In this document: positions 34,724-44,135 of the stretch, one piece after another
How the letters are laid out: each line of letters starts with the position of its first letter
Numbering within the stretch: position 1 is the stretch's first letter
Source of the DNA: Parvimonas micra
Lineage (GTDB): Bacteria; Bacillota; Clostridia; Tissierellales; Peptoniphilaceae
DNA: 64,000 nt
Direction: 5' to 3'
Assembly (NCBI RefSeq): GCF_021300775.1
Contig: NZ_JAJTJP010000003.1
Coordinates: forward strand, 124,001 to 188,000
Made by a program: the position numbers and the translations under genes
The notes under the pieces: model-generated
The model's database searches: none
Seen by the model: the letters and a program-made list of their open reading frames with translations, nothing else
What the model was told of the DNA's origin: nothing

Positions 34724-35620
34724 TTATTTATTTTTTCTATTTCTTCTAAAAGCAAATCCTGCTAAGATAGCTCCCAATGTTGGTACTACAACAGAAGTTG
34801 TTTCAACACCTGTCTTTGGTAATCCATGTTTTGGTGCTGGATTTTCTCTCTTAGGTTCAGGTTTCTTAGGCTCTTCTTTTGGAGTTTCTGGTTTGTTAGG
34901 CTCTTCAGCTGGCTTTTCTGGTTCATTCTTAACAATGTAAAAAATTACATTATTTCCTTGAGAATAACTAAAAGATGCACCATCAACTAAAGGTTGAACT
35001 TGATCATTTGTTGGATCAAAGAATAAATCATCGCCTACCTTAGTAAGAGTAATTTCAGATTTAATAATCTCTTTGCCTCCACCTTGTCCTTTATGTACTT
35101 TAGTTACTTTTTCAATAGCAGAATTTTGTAGAGTTAAATTTTCTGATACAAATTTATATCCTTCAGGTACTTTTGGTAATTTAGTACGAGCTGCTTTTGT
35201 AGCATCGCTAGGATCATTTGCATAAACTTGTTGAGCTATTACATTTCCTGTAGCTTTGTCAACTAATTGAACTTTACCTAATGGAATATAATTAACATTT
35301 TCTTCAATATCAATATTCCCATTATCTGGGTCAAATTCTACTTCTTCAGCTTCTTTTTTATCAGCATAAAAACCTGGAGTTATAGGAGTAGGTATTTTTG
35401 GAAGTACTGCTATATCATCTCCATCTCCCTCAGCTGCTCTAGTTCTAACTTCCGGAAGATTTCTTTCATTTTCATTAACATTTTCAGTAGTAACTTCTAC
35501 ATTTTCTTCAGCCATGTATACCTTACTACTATTTAAACTTAAACTTAAAAGTACAGCAGCAAGAACAGAAGTAGTAGCTACTTTAAATCTCTTTTTTGAA
35601 GATTTTTTTCTCATTTTCAT
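34724..35620 (-). CDS. LPKTG-anchored surface protein
   Basis: A 298-residue wall-anchored protein. A basic signal sequence (KKRFKVATTSVLAAVLLSLSL) is followed by an acidic linker, then one compact domain (~100-220) with IPLGKVQLVDKATGNVIAQQ and VPEGYKFVSENLTL, similar in style to MucBP-like or Ig-like modules. A Pro/Glu/Lys-rich wall-spanning stretch (EEPNKPETPKEEPKKPEPKR) leads to LPKTG at 267-271, a hydrophobic segment and RRNRKNK. Start ATG 35620 follows AAAGGAGC. Probably a minor surface adhesin; the ligand is unknown. Confidence 0.85.
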   Translation of the reverse strand: MKMRKKSSKKRFKVATTSVLAAVLLSLSLNSSKVYMAEENVEVTTENVNENERNLPEVRTRAAEGDGDDIAVLPKIPTPITPGFYADKKEAEEVEFDPDNGNIDIEENVNYIPLGKVQLVDKATGNVIAQQVYANDPSDATKAARTKLPKVPEGYKFVSENLTLQNSAIEKVTKVHKGQGGGKEIIKSEITLTKVGDDLFFDPTNDQVQPLVDGASFSYSQGNNVIFYIVKNEPEKPAEEPNKPETPKEEPKKPEPKRENPAPKHGLPKTGVETTSVVVPTLGAILAGFAFRRNRKNK

Positions 35621-35801
35621 AATATGCTCCTTTACACTATATTTTATTAATTGCCACGATAAAATTGTATCTTCACAATTAATTTTATCACGATAATTAT
35701 ACTCTTTTAATTGAAAATTGTCAAAAATTACAAAAATTACTAATAGTTTTATAAAATTCTAAATTTAAATGTTTACAGACTTTTTAACATAAAAAACATA
35801 A

Positions 35802-37298
35802 TCAGTTTTTCAATCTAATTATATTTTTTTGATTTTTAATTTGACTATTTTTTTTAATATTTCTCCATTTAAGTTCAGTTCCAATAATTACTAATGGTGT
35901 TAATAATAATAAATAACGATAAAATCCTCTATATTTAACTGTTGCAGCATATACTACTTCACCAGAAATCGCTTGAAGTTTACCTTCTTTAATAATTGTT
36001 CTAATTCTATCAACATTTAAATTGCCATTATCATATAATAATTCATCTAAAACTTTATTATCTATAATTTCAAATACCGTATTATTTACAAGCTGACTAT
36101 TTCCTAAGTTGTCGAAATAATAATATTTTCCATTTTTTGCCCAAATTGAACCATCTGAAATTTGACCTAAATCTTTTATTTTTTTCCAACCTTCTTTTTT
36201 ATCAAATTTTGTGATTTCAGATATTTCTTTATATAAATACTTTGCTCTATGTCCATATAAATAGTTGATAAAAGTTTGATGTGAACTTAAAAAATACATA
36301 TCTTCATCATCACAAAACACATTATCAGTTAAAAATTTTATTTTACCTTTAAATTTATTATCCCCAATTCTTACTTGCTTATTTTTTCTTTGATTAAAGA
36401 AATACAAACCATCATTTGAAGCGAAAAACATATTGTAAATATGTGAGCTATTGTTTCCAATAGCTACATATGGAGCTGATTTTTTATCAAATCTTATATT
36501 ATCTTTAAATACCTCTCCTGTTTGTCTATCAAAAAGAAATTCACTTCCTTGACTACTAAAAACAACTTCTAATTCTTCACTGTTTTTAATCGGTAAAAGC
36601 TCATCTTTGTAATAGACATTTTCTTTATCAGAAAAATATTCTCCAAGTTTAGAAATTTGTTTTATGGTATTTATATCTGCATTTTCAAGAGCCTTTCCTT
36701 CGTAATATAGAACATCTCCGTCAGTTGCAAAATATATCAAATTATTAATTTTTGTAATTTTCTTTTCGGTATTCAATTTATGATATGGATAAATATATGA
36801 CTTAGGTTTATAATTTTTATTAAAAATATGAACTATATTTCCAAATGCATCTGAAAGATATGAAATTTCTCTATTTCTCTCAGAAAGTAGAGAACAAAAA
36901 TAAGTAGTTTTTCCATCAGTATAATATCCATTGCCAATATTAGTTATTTCTTTCGGATTAAGGTCTTTAATTTTAACATTTCCAAAATAAACGTGATTTT
37001 TGTCCTTTCCTACAACAGAAGAGTCATAAGTATTCTCTGACTTAATTACACTAAAAGAATTTATATCTGCACCCTCTACAATATAATATCCTCCACTTGG
37101 AATAAGTGCATAAATCTTTCCATCATATTTATAAAAAATACTATTTTCAATTCGCTCTCCACTTCTTTCGATATTGATGTAAGTATTATCCTTATCAAGA
37201 AGTTGACTAAATGCAAATATAGCAATTACAAAACCAGCTAAAATCAAGCAAATACCCAAAATTTTTGAACGAATACTTTCATTTGTTTTTCTATTCAA
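35802..37298 (-). CDS. DKNYY-type membrane protein
   Basis: About 498 residues. The best start is TTG 37298, eight bases after GGGGG; the upstream ATG 37328 has no site. One membrane segment near the N-terminus (ILGICLILAGFVIAIFAFS) and one near the C-terminus (YLLLLTPLVIIGTEL) flank a large domain with repeated DKNxVYF-like turns (GKDKNHVYFGNVKI, FSDKENVYYKDELL, FLFDRQTGEVFKDNIRF). These match the DKNYY repeat family, known mainly from Fusobacterium and related oral bacteria; function unknown. It is followed by ~180 bases with no gene before the LPKTG protein gene. Confidence 0.7.
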   Translation of the reverse strand: MNRKTNESIRSKILGICLILAGFVIAIFAFSQLLDKDNTYINIERSGERIENSIFYKYDGKIYALIPSGGYYIVEGADINSFSVIKSENTYDSSVVGKDKNHVYFGNVKIKDLNPKEITNIGNGYYTDGKTTYFCSLLSERNREISYLSDAFGNIVHIFNKNYKPKSYIYPYHKLNTEKKITKINNLIYFATDGDVLYYEGKALENADINTIKQISKLGEYFSDKENVYYKDELLPIKNSEELEVVFSSQGSEFLFDRQTGEVFKDNIRFDKKSAPYVAIGNNSSHIYNMFFASNDGLYFFNQRKNKQVRIGDNKFKGKIKFLTDNVFCDDEDMYFLSSHQTFINYLYGHRAKYLYKEISEITKFDKKEGWKKIKDLGQISDGSIWAKNGKYYYFDNLGNSQLVNNTVFEIIDNKVLDELLYDNGNLNVDRIRTIIKEGKLQAISGEVVYAATVKYRGFYRYLLLLTPLVIIGTELKWRNIKKNSQIKNQKNIIRLKN

Positions 37299-37365
37299 AA
37301 TATCATCCCCCGTAGTTGAACTTATCAAGTATATTATATTCTAAACCATAAATAATAGCAATAAG

Positions 37366-37412
37366 AAAGAGTTGCTATAATTGATAATCTAATCAACTAT
37401 AACAACTCTTTT
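37366..37412. repeat. 47-bp hairpin repeat, left copy
   Basis: Stem AAAGAGTTG...CAACTCTTT with an inner ATTGAT/ATCAA pairing. It matches 40778-40824 with two differences in 47 bases, in the same orientation. Either may be a terminator; together they bracket the accessory module between them. Confidence 0.85.
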
Positions 37413-37492
37413 TAATTAATCTATTTCTATCAATCTTTTTAGAGCAATTATTCAATTATTAATAAAATATTACTTAATATTCAATGTTAATA

Positions 37493-37609
37493 TTATTTAG
37501 AATTTTTATTTTTAAAAAAAACAAAAAGTCCTAAGGATAATAAAGTTCCAAAAATCTTAGTAATTTTCTTAGATAATAATACCCTTTTATCTAGCTTTTC
37601 GTGATCCAT
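37493..37609 (-). CDS. Small membrane protein, 38 aa
   Basis: ATG 37609 lies four bases after the stop of the preceding gene; the only purine-rich stretch (GAGGAAG) is rather far upstream, so translation may be coupled. The peptide has a basic head, one hydrophobic segment (IFGTLLSLGLFVFF) and tail KNKNSK. Tiny single-span proteins often close toxin or defence operons, but no function can be given. Confidence 0.4.
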   Translation of the reverse strand: MDHEKLDKRVLLSKKITKIFGTLLSLGLFVFFKNKNSK

Positions 37610-37613
37610 TCTA

Positions 37614-38726
37614 TTAAAACTCTTCCTCTGAAATTTTTCCATTATCTATTACCTCCCCTAACAAATTTTCTCCATTTAACTTTATTTGTATATAATCATA
37701 ATCTTTTGATAGATCTATATATGTATTTTTTTCAAATTGCATATATTCAATTGGGATACAAAAAAACCAATCACTAAAATTCGTATCTTTATGTGCTAAT
37801 TGTATACTTTTTAAACTTTCAAAACTTATACTTTGTAAAAATTCTATACTTTTATTAAAAGTTTGCTCTATCGCAAAAGTTTCTCTTAAATAAGCAAATA
37901 CAGCTGCTAATAATTTTGTAGATTCGATATATAAATAATAACATTCTTGAATTTCAAGAATATCATTATCCTTTTTATTATTATAATTTGTGTCTTTAAA
38001 TAAATTATAATAATATTTTAGTCTAGAATTTGGGATTGGTTCAAAAGCTTCTACTCTTCTTATAAGAGCTTTACCAATTTGCTCTTTTCCTACTAGCAAA
38101 TCCCTCGAAGCCAATCTCAATCTTTCTCTTTTTTCATTTTCATCTTTTAAAGACATAGCTAATAATATTTGTTCCTTGCCAGCCTCAACAAGTGCAATTC
38201 TATCATCTTGTTGTCCAACTTCAATCTTTTTAACTATATTATATACGTCATTAATTGACTTTGAAATTTCAGAAAGTTGCTGTTGTAAAAGTATATTTTG
38301 AAAATTCATATTAATATCCTGTACCAAATTTCTATTTACAAAAGTTTTCTGCTTAATAGAAAGATTTTCTACAAATTTATACTGTCCATTATCCATTTTT
38401 TTCATTAGACTAGGCCACTCAATCCCTGTCAATTTATTTTTGTTAAAAAACACTTCTCCTGTTTCAAGTGCATCTGCATATTTAGCAGGTATTTGAACAA
38501 TGTACTCACTAGATTTTTCTATTTTACTAGTTAAATTAGCAATATTTACATACTGAACTATTTTATTAATCATACCTATATAATCAATATTATTCTTATA
38601 TTTTGATAATTCTAGAACTTTTTTGTTTTTTGGGGTCATATTTAAATAATTATCTACTTCTTTAGTCGTGTTATTCTGATTAAATTTATTTTTCTCGTCA
38701 TTATTTACAATAAGATAATTCTTCAT
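37614..38726 (-). CDS. Hypothetical protein of the accessory module
   Basis: 370 residues, starting at ATG 38726 (AAGGA nine bases upstream); the frame extends seven codons to a TTG. The N-terminus is Asn/Lys-rich. The centre (~130-220) is helical and polar (FQNILLQQQLSEISKSIND onward) with coiled-coil character. The C-terminal half is Tyr-rich (ECYYLYIESTKLLAAVFAYL). I recognise no domain. It lies between a GIY-YIG-like gene and a small membrane peptide, in a region enclosed by twin hairpins, so it likely belongs to a transferred accessory module. Confidence 0.65.
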   Translation of the reverse strand: MKNYLIVNNDEKNKFNQNNTTKEVDNYLNMTPKNKKVLELSKYKNNIDYIGMINKIVQYVNIANLTSKIEKSSEYIVQIPAKYADALETGEVFFNKNKLTGIEWPSLMKKMDNGQYKFVENLSIKQKTFVNRNLVQDINMNFQNILLQQQLSEISKSINDVYNIVKKIEVGQQDDRIALVEAGKEQILLAMSLKDENEKRERLRLASRDLLVGKEQIGKALIRRVEAFEPIPNSRLKYYYNLFKDTNYNNKKDNDILEIQECYYLYIESTKLLAAVFAYLRETFAIEQTFNKSIEFLQSISFESLKSIQLAHKDTNFSDWFFCIPIEYMQFEKNTYIDLSKDYDYIQIKLNGENLLGEVIDNGKISEEEF

Positions 38727-38805
38727 ATTTTTCAATCCTTCAAACAATTTTTTGATATTAGTAAGCTTATTCCTACACTTTTATTTCTCATTTTTAAAAA
38801 TATAT

Positions 38806-39288
38806 TTAAAATATAGTTTTGTTTCCATCTTTCTTATAATTCTCTTCCCAGTAAATTTTTTCTCTTTCTCCAAAACCTTCTGGCAATTGGTCAAGACATT
38901 GCTCTTTATTTTGATATTTAACTATTTGATTTAACTCGGCTAAAGCAAGTCTATGTGCTGCTCTTGAGAATGATGTATCTTCATAATTTACTTCTTCCAA
39001 AATTCTTATATCTATTTCATATCCTATGTTAATTAGTTCAGAAATAACTCTAGGAACAAGCTTATTTTTACGATTATATAAATATAAATGTATATGCCCA
39101 TTACTCGAATCCAATAATCTAGAACACATATCAGTTGTTTTTCCTATATAAAAACAAAATTCTTCCGAACTATTTTTAGCAAATATTCCATAAACACCAA
39201 CTACTTTTCTGTTAAGTATATCATTTGGCAAATTGATTTTATTATCTTTTGCTTTATTTACTTTTTGTTGTAATGTCATTATTCTCAT
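38806..39288 (-). CDS. GIY-YIG-like nuclease domain protein
   Basis: 160 residues from ATG 39288 (AAGGGGA upstream). The N-terminal motif VVGVYGIF is followed by CFYIGKTTDMCSRLLDSSNGH, the two tyrosine motifs and arginine of the GIY-YIG fold (Tyr33, Tyr48, Arg58); Glu118 in LALAELNQI is a candidate for the metal-binding glutamate. The N-terminal ~25 residues and the C-terminal GFGEREKIYWEENYKK are extra. It is not UvrC or a homing endonuclease by length; family members include restriction enzymes and phage proteins. It is not tightly coupled to its neighbours. Confidence 0.7.
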   Translation of the reverse strand: MRIMTLQQKVNKAKDNKINLPNDILNRKVVGVYGIFAKNSSEEFCFYIGKTTDMCSRLLDSSNGHIHLYLYNRKNKLVPRVISELINIGYEIDIRILEEVNYEDTSFSRAAHRLALAELNQIVKYQNKEQCLDQLPEGFGEREKIYWEENYKKDGNKTIF

Positions 39289-39584
39289 TTTATGTTCCCC
39301 TTTTTGTATTATATTATACTCCAAAATATTATTAATATCAATTCATGAATAAAGTTTATATTAGCATTAATCTGAACTTTATTCAATTATTTTATCATAA
39401 TTTTTATGGTTTATTAATAAATTAAATTTCTATTTTATAGTTAAGATATATAAATATTTACTATTTGTAGAATAATATTTCTAAATAATTATTTAGTCTA
39501 AATTTTAACCATCAATAAATATAAATATAATATCGTTTAAATTTTTTATTTTAACATAAAAAATTTAACATGAAAATAAAATAA

Positions 39585-40661
39585 TTAATTCCAATCCCAA
39601 CATATTTTACTTTTATCTACATTAAAATATAACAACAAATAGTTTTCAAGCTTTTTTGCAAAGTTGTATAATTTATCATAATATGTTTCGTAATCCATTC
39701 CTGAATTGTAACTTTCTACAAGCCCATATAAAGGAAGATATTTATCAAAAACTTGTTGATTAATTGATACATTACCCTTTTTATCATAAAGATTATAATG
39801 CATCATACAATTACGAAACTCAGATGAAAGTAAATTTAATTCATCTCCAATTTCTAAATGTCTAATCTTACAAGTTTTATTCTGTGAAAAATGATTATTC
39901 ATCTGTTTAATTCCCATAAATACATTATGAACAGTAACATACAAAATTCTTAATGACCACGTATTTTTATCTTTAAAAACTGGCAAAATTAAATTATTTA
40001 CACTTCCTATCATTGAAATCATATGTAATAGTCTAAGATTAGTTTCTTTGTCAAATTCATGATTAAATACAATGTTATTTTTATTGCTATTAATATCTAT
40101 ATATCCATATCTGGGAACTGAATTAAATTTAAAAGATTCATTTATATAATCTTTTTTCCCATATTGCTTTGTCAATATATGTCTCACTTCACAACCCAAT
40201 GCTACTCCAATATCATAAGGTCTTTTTTTGCAATCTGTTTTTAAATAAAAATTACCAAGTTCAGTATTAAAAATAATATTTCCTTGTTCTGTAAAATAAA
40301 TACCTAAATTATTATGTATATTCATTTTTTTTAAAAAACTAAACCTTAACTTATTTCTATATTTTTCATCTTCTTCTTTATCTGATTCAATTATCATTTT
40401 TAATCCCTTAGAATATTTACCAGTAAAAATCTTTAACCCATTACGTAAATCTTTTATATATTTTTCAAATTCAAAATCTAATGACGAAATATTTAAATAT
40501 TCTTTAGATGACTTGCAATATAATCCAATAAACGGAATTAATGATAACACTATCGCACTATCTCTAACGTTATTTATTAAACTTGAAATTATCTGTCCTT
40601 CTCTTAATATTAAATCTTCTGTGCATTCATCCATTAATAATCTATAGTAATCTGTTGACAT
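39585..40661 (-). CDS. HEPN-like protein of the accessory module
   Basis: 358 residues; no family recognised over the full length. Near the C-terminus SSEFRNCMMHYNLYD has the R-N-x3-H pattern (Arg283, His288) of HEPN ribonuclease active sites, in a helical context as expected. The first ~270 residues are Ile/Asn/Lys-rich and contain no motif I know. HEPN proteins act as RNA-cleaving toxins in Abi, toxin-antitoxin and CRISPR-linked systems, so an antiviral or abortive role is a reasonable guess. Gaps of 260 bases on the downstream side and 180 on the upstream side contain no gene. Confidence 0.55.
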   Translation of the reverse strand: MSTDYYRLLMDECTEDLILREGQIISSLINNVRDSAIVLSLIPFIGLYCKSSKEYLNISSLDFEFEKYIKDLRNGLKIFTGKYSKGLKMIIESDKEEDEKYRNKLRFSFLKKMNIHNNLGIYFTEQGNIIFNTELGNFYLKTDCKKRPYDIGVALGCEVRHILTKQYGKKDYINESFKFNSVPRYGYIDINSNKNNIVFNHEFDKETNLRLLHMISMIGSVNNLILPVFKDKNTWSLRILYVTVHNVFMGIKQMNNHFSQNKTCKIRHLEIGDELNLLSSEFRNCMMHYNLYDKKGNVSINQQVFDKYLPLYGLVESYNSGMDYETYYDKLYNFAKKLENYLLLYFNVDKSKICWDWN

Positions 40662-40777
40662 AAATTTTATCTCCTCATTTTTGCTTAATTATAATATTTT
40701 TTATTATTATAAACCTTTTTGAAATAATTGTATTATCATATGATAATTATATCAAAAAGTTTAATTTAAATACAACA

Positions 40778-40824
40778 AAAGAGTTGATATAATTGATAAT
40801 CCAATCAACTATAACAACTCTTTT
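40778..40824. repeat. 47-bp hairpin repeat, right copy
   Basis: Second copy of the element at 37366-37412 (45 of 47 bases equal, same orientation). It lies just after the metY stop on the minus strand and has flanking A-/T-runs, so it can act as the metY terminator. Confidence 0.85.
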
Positions 40825-40841
40825 AGAGTATTATATTTAGT

Positions 40842-42122
40842 TTATTTTTCTAATGCTTGGTCAATATCAGCTATTAAATCACAAACATCTTCTATACCTA
40901 CAGAAAGTCTGATTAGGTCTGGAGATACTCCAGCTGCTACTAACTCATCATCATTCATTTGTCTATGTGTAGTTGATGCAGGGTGTAATACACAAGTTCT
41001 TGTATCAGCTACGTGAGTAACAATTGCTGCTAATCTTAGTGAGTCCATGAATTTAGCTGCTTCTTCTCTACCGCCTTTGATTCCAAATGATATAACACCA
41101 CAAGATCCGTTTGGTAAATATTTTTTAGCTAATTCATGTTGGCTATCTTTTTCTAATCCTGAGAATGAAACCCAAGCTATTTTTGGATGTTTTTCTAAAT
41201 GTTGAGCAATAGCTAAAGCATTTTGAAAATGTCTTTCCATTCTTAAATGTAAAGTTTCTAAACCAACTCCTAAATAGAATGAGTTTTGTGGTGAAGGAAT
41301 AGAACCTAAATCTCTCATCAAGTTAGTTGTCATTTTTGTAATATATGCGCCCTTACCAAAGCTTTCAGTATAAATTGTTCCATGGTAAGTTTCATCAGGA
41401 GTTGTTAGTCCTGGATATTTTTCGCTATATTGAGTCCAATCAAAGTTTCCTGAGTCAACTACTACACCACCAACTGCGTTAGCAGATCCATTCATATATT
41501 TTGTAGTTGAGTGAATAACAATATCAGCTCCCCATTCAAAAGGTCTACAGAAGATTGGTGTTGGGAATGTATTGTCAATTATTAGAGGTACTCCATTTTT
41601 ATGTGCTGCTTTAGCGAATTTTTCTATATCTAATACTTTTAATGATGGATTTGATAAAGTTTCACCAAAGACTAATTTTGTATTTGATTTAAACTTTGTT
41701 TGTAATTCTTCATCTGAGATATCTGGATCAACGAAAGTTGATTCAATTCCTAAATTCTTAAGTGTATTAGCTATAAGGTTATAAGTTCCTCCATAGATTG
41801 CTGAAGTTGAAATTACATGGTCTCCAGCACTAGCTATATTTATTATTGCATAAAAGTTAGCTGCTTGTCCTGATGAAGTTAATATTGCGGCAACTCCACC
41901 TTCTAATTGGCATATCTTATTTGCTACTGCATCATTTGTAGGGTTTGCAAGTCTTGTATAGAAATATCCTACATCTTTTAGGTCGAATAAATCTCCCAAT
42001 TGTTGTGATGACTCATATTTAAAAGTTGTTGATTGTACTATTGGTACTACTCTTGATTCTCCATTTTTTGGTTCATACCCACCTTGTACACATATTGTGC
42101 TTGTATTGTATTTGTTTGTCAT
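40842..42122 (-). CDS. metY: O-acetylhomoserine sulfhydrylase (Cys/Met metabolism PLP enzyme)
   Basis: 426 residues, the usual length for MetY. STICVQGGYEPKNGESRVVPIVQSTTF-type opening, then HSTTKYMNGSANAVGGVVVD with the PLP-binding lysine in STTKYMNG, and the MetY-specific long insertion after it (TQYSEKYPGLTTPDETYHG). It makes homocysteine from O-acetylhomoserine and sulfide, or cysteine from O-acetylserine. It follows brnQ by 44 bases in the same direction; the brnQ T-box may therefore influence it. Start ATG 42122 has GGAGAG upstream. Confidence 0.9.
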   Translation of the reverse strand: MTNKYNTSTICVQGGYEPKNGESRVVPIVQSTTFKYESSQQLGDLFDLKDVGYFYTRLANPTNDAVANKICQLEGGVAAILTSSGQAANFYAIINIASAGDHVISTSAIYGGTYNLIANTLKNLGIESTFVDPDISDEELQTKFKSNTKLVFGETLSNPSLKVLDIEKFAKAAHKNGVPLIIDNTFPTPIFCRPFEWGADIVIHSTTKYMNGSANAVGGVVVDSGNFDWTQYSEKYPGLTTPDETYHGTIYTESFGKGAYITKMTTNLMRDLGSIPSPQNSFYLGVGLETLHLRMERHFQNALAIAQHLEKHPKIAWVSFSGLEKDSQHELAKKYLPNGSCGVISFGIKGGREEAAKFMDSLRLAAIVTHVADTRTCVLHPASTTHRQMNDDELVAAGVSPDLIRLSVGIEDVCDLIADIDQALEK

Positions 42123-42166
42123 AATTTTCTCTCCTTTATATTTTATATTTTTATTTAAAATGACTT

Positions 42167-43453
42167 TTAATCAAATTGTATTATTGGTTCCTTACCGATT
42201 ATAGCTCCTAGGATAAATCCAACTGTTGCTGGTAAGAACCAAGCAAATCCTAGATTACTTAATGGAAGTATATTTACAAATGATTTAATTATTCCTATAT
42301 CTGCAACTGATAAAATTGCTTCTAAAATACTTACTGCTAAAGTAAATATTAATGCATATCTAAAACTTTGTTTATTAGGTATAAACTTACGGAAAATACC
42401 TAAAATCATTAGTACTATTAAACTTGGATAAACTCCCTTGTAAATTGGTGTTGCAAAGTAAACTATATTTTCAACTCCAAGTACCGCAATTATTGCTCCA
42501 ACTACTGCTGATGCTATAGCAGCAATTTTATGTGGAATCTTTCCATTTGAAAAATCGTGGAAGAAGTTTGCTATTGAGGTAATTTGTCCGATTGCTGTTG
42601 TTACACAAGCTAGAACTACTGCTGCTGAAAGGAATGACATTCCCTTCTTTCCTAAAACTCTTTCTGCTATTGCTAATAACAATTTACTTCTATCAATATC
42701 TTTTGGATAGTAACTACTTACTGAAGCTCCAAGATAGATTAAACCTACATAAATAACTGCCAATAGAATTAATGCAATAACTCCGCAATATGCAGTAAGC
42801 TTATTTCTCTCTTTACTTGTACGATAACCTCTATAAACAATATCTCCAATAAATACCGTTCCTATTAAGTAACTTACTATTAAGTCTCCAGTTTGATATC
42901 CTTCTAATAAAGAATGTGTGAAAATTCCACCTTGTTGTGGAACTACTGGAACTCCAATTGGAGTTATAATTCCTTTAATGATGATTCCAATTAATAGTAT
43001 TACTAATAAAGGTGTTAAGTATTTACCAACACTATTTATCATTCGGTCAATATCCAATGAAAAATATAATGCGATTGCAAAATATCCAATGATAAATGCT
43101 ACAATTGAAACATTTGGAAATAATGCTTTAAAGCCTAATTCATAAGAAACGGCTCCTGTACGAGGTACAGAAATACATGCTGCAAAAATCATTATAAATA
43201 ATAATAAAAACTTAGCAAAATTTTTATGTATATCTGAAGTCATGGCTTCAAGCGATCCACCATTTTTAGAAATTACATAAAGTCCAACAACTGGCATCAA
43301 TACCGCTGATATACAAAATCCTAAAGAAGCTATTGACCATTGGCTACCCGACAAAAACCCTATCAGGGGAGGAAATATCAGGTTTCCTGCTCCAAAGTAG
43401 GAACCAAACAGGGCAAGTCCTACTATAAAAATATCCTTTGTTCTTTTGCTCAT
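42167..43453 (-). CDS. brnQ: Branched-chain amino acid:cation symporter
   Basis: 428 residues with about twelve membrane spans, LIVCS family. LFGSYFGAGNLIFPPLIGFLSG at the N-terminus and PVVGLYVISKNGG are conserved family blocks. It imports Leu, Ile and Val with sodium or protons across the cytoplasmic membrane. A T-box leader ends about 95 bases upstream, so transcription should rise when the matching tRNA (probably tRNA-Ile) is uncharged. Confidence 0.93.
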   Translation of the reverse strand: MSKRTKDIFIVGLALFGSYFGAGNLIFPPLIGFLSGSQWSIASLGFCISAVLMPVVGLYVISKNGGSLEAMTSDIHKNFAKFLLLFIMIFAACISVPRTGAVSYELGFKALFPNVSIVAFIIGYFAIALYFSLDIDRMINSVGKYLTPLLVILLIGIIIKGIITPIGVPVVPQQGGIFTHSLLEGYQTGDLIVSYLIGTVFIGDIVYRGYRTSKERNKLTAYCGVIALILLAVIYVGLIYLGASVSSYYPKDIDRSKLLLAIAERVLGKKGMSFLSAAVVLACVTTAIGQITSIANFFHDFSNGKIPHKIAAIASAVVGAIIAVLGVENIVYFATPIYKGVYPSLIVLMILGIFRKFIPNKQSFRYALIFTLAVSILEAILSVADIGIIKSFVNILPLSNLGFAWFLPATVGFILGAIIGKEPIIQFD

Positions 43454-43548
43454 TAATTCTTTTTCTCCTTTGTTTTATCCTATAAATGCTGAAAGAGAAT
43501 GATAGATTTTAAAAATTAAGAACCAGTTGCGCACCTAGTTGTGAAGTA

Positions 43549-43840
43549 AAAAAAAAGCTCCCGTCCATTAAAGGACGAGAGCGAAAACTCACGTGTTACC
43601 ACCTTAATTCATCTTTTTATCACTAAAAAGACCTTATTGAGTACTATCATACTCGCAATGCTATAACGGGCACTCCCGTCACAACCTAAATCTGTAAACA
43701 AATCTCGATGTGATGACTCCAAGGCCATGTTCGAAAGTTTCTCTCTCATTTCTCTCACCAAACGAAATGTCTCTGTACTGATTGAATAACTTTCTACTCT
43801 TCTCTTCAACGTCTTGCTATACATTATAAATGATTTTTTT
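43549..43840 (-). promoter_or_regulatory. T-box leader of brnQ (specifier probably AUC, Ile)
   Basis: The T-box AAGGTGGTAACACG occupies 43605-43592 of the minus strand. It is followed by the terminator GCTCTCGTCC/GGACGGGAGC (43557-43582) and nine T. Upstream the Stem I-like part includes TTTGGTGAGAG, and AUC followed by A stands at 43714-43712 where the specifier is expected by comparison with the proS leader. An 81-codon frame over this leader is fortuitous. The 43855-44060 stretch upstream is AT-rich and shows no gene. Confidence 0.9.
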
Positions 43841-44062
43841 CCTTTTGTCAACACTTTTTTAAAAAAATTTTAAATTTTTTTGACACTTATCTAACAAACT
43901 TGTATTTTTAGCCATTTATTAGATTTAAAATTTTTACCATTTTTACAAAAAAAGCTTATTTTTGATTATAATTTTATCCAAATTTTAAAAAATAAGAATA
44001 ATTTTTTTATATATTTTTATTCTAACAACATAGATAGTGTTTTTATTATTAACGCATAATAA

Positions 44063-44092
44063 AGAAGATCCTTGCGTATGCAAAGATCTTCT
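44063..44092 (-). terminator. Terminator of the giant adhesin gene
   Basis: Thirteen-base arms AGAAGATCTTTGC and its near complement (one G-U pair) with loop ATAC, followed by a T-rich tract, 44 bases after the stop codon. Confidence 0.85.
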
Positions 44093-44135
44093 CTTAATAC
44101 TATTTGATTTTATATAGATTGCAATAACCTAAATC

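Noticed and set aside
37366-40824. Transposon with 47-bp terminal repeats
   Set aside because: The 47-bp copies are in direct, not inverted, orientation and no transposase is present; recombination between terminators is the simpler reading.
43609-43854. 81-codon frame on the minus strand upstream of brnQ
   Set aside because: It lies wholly inside the T-box leader; the conserved RNA motifs explain the sequence.
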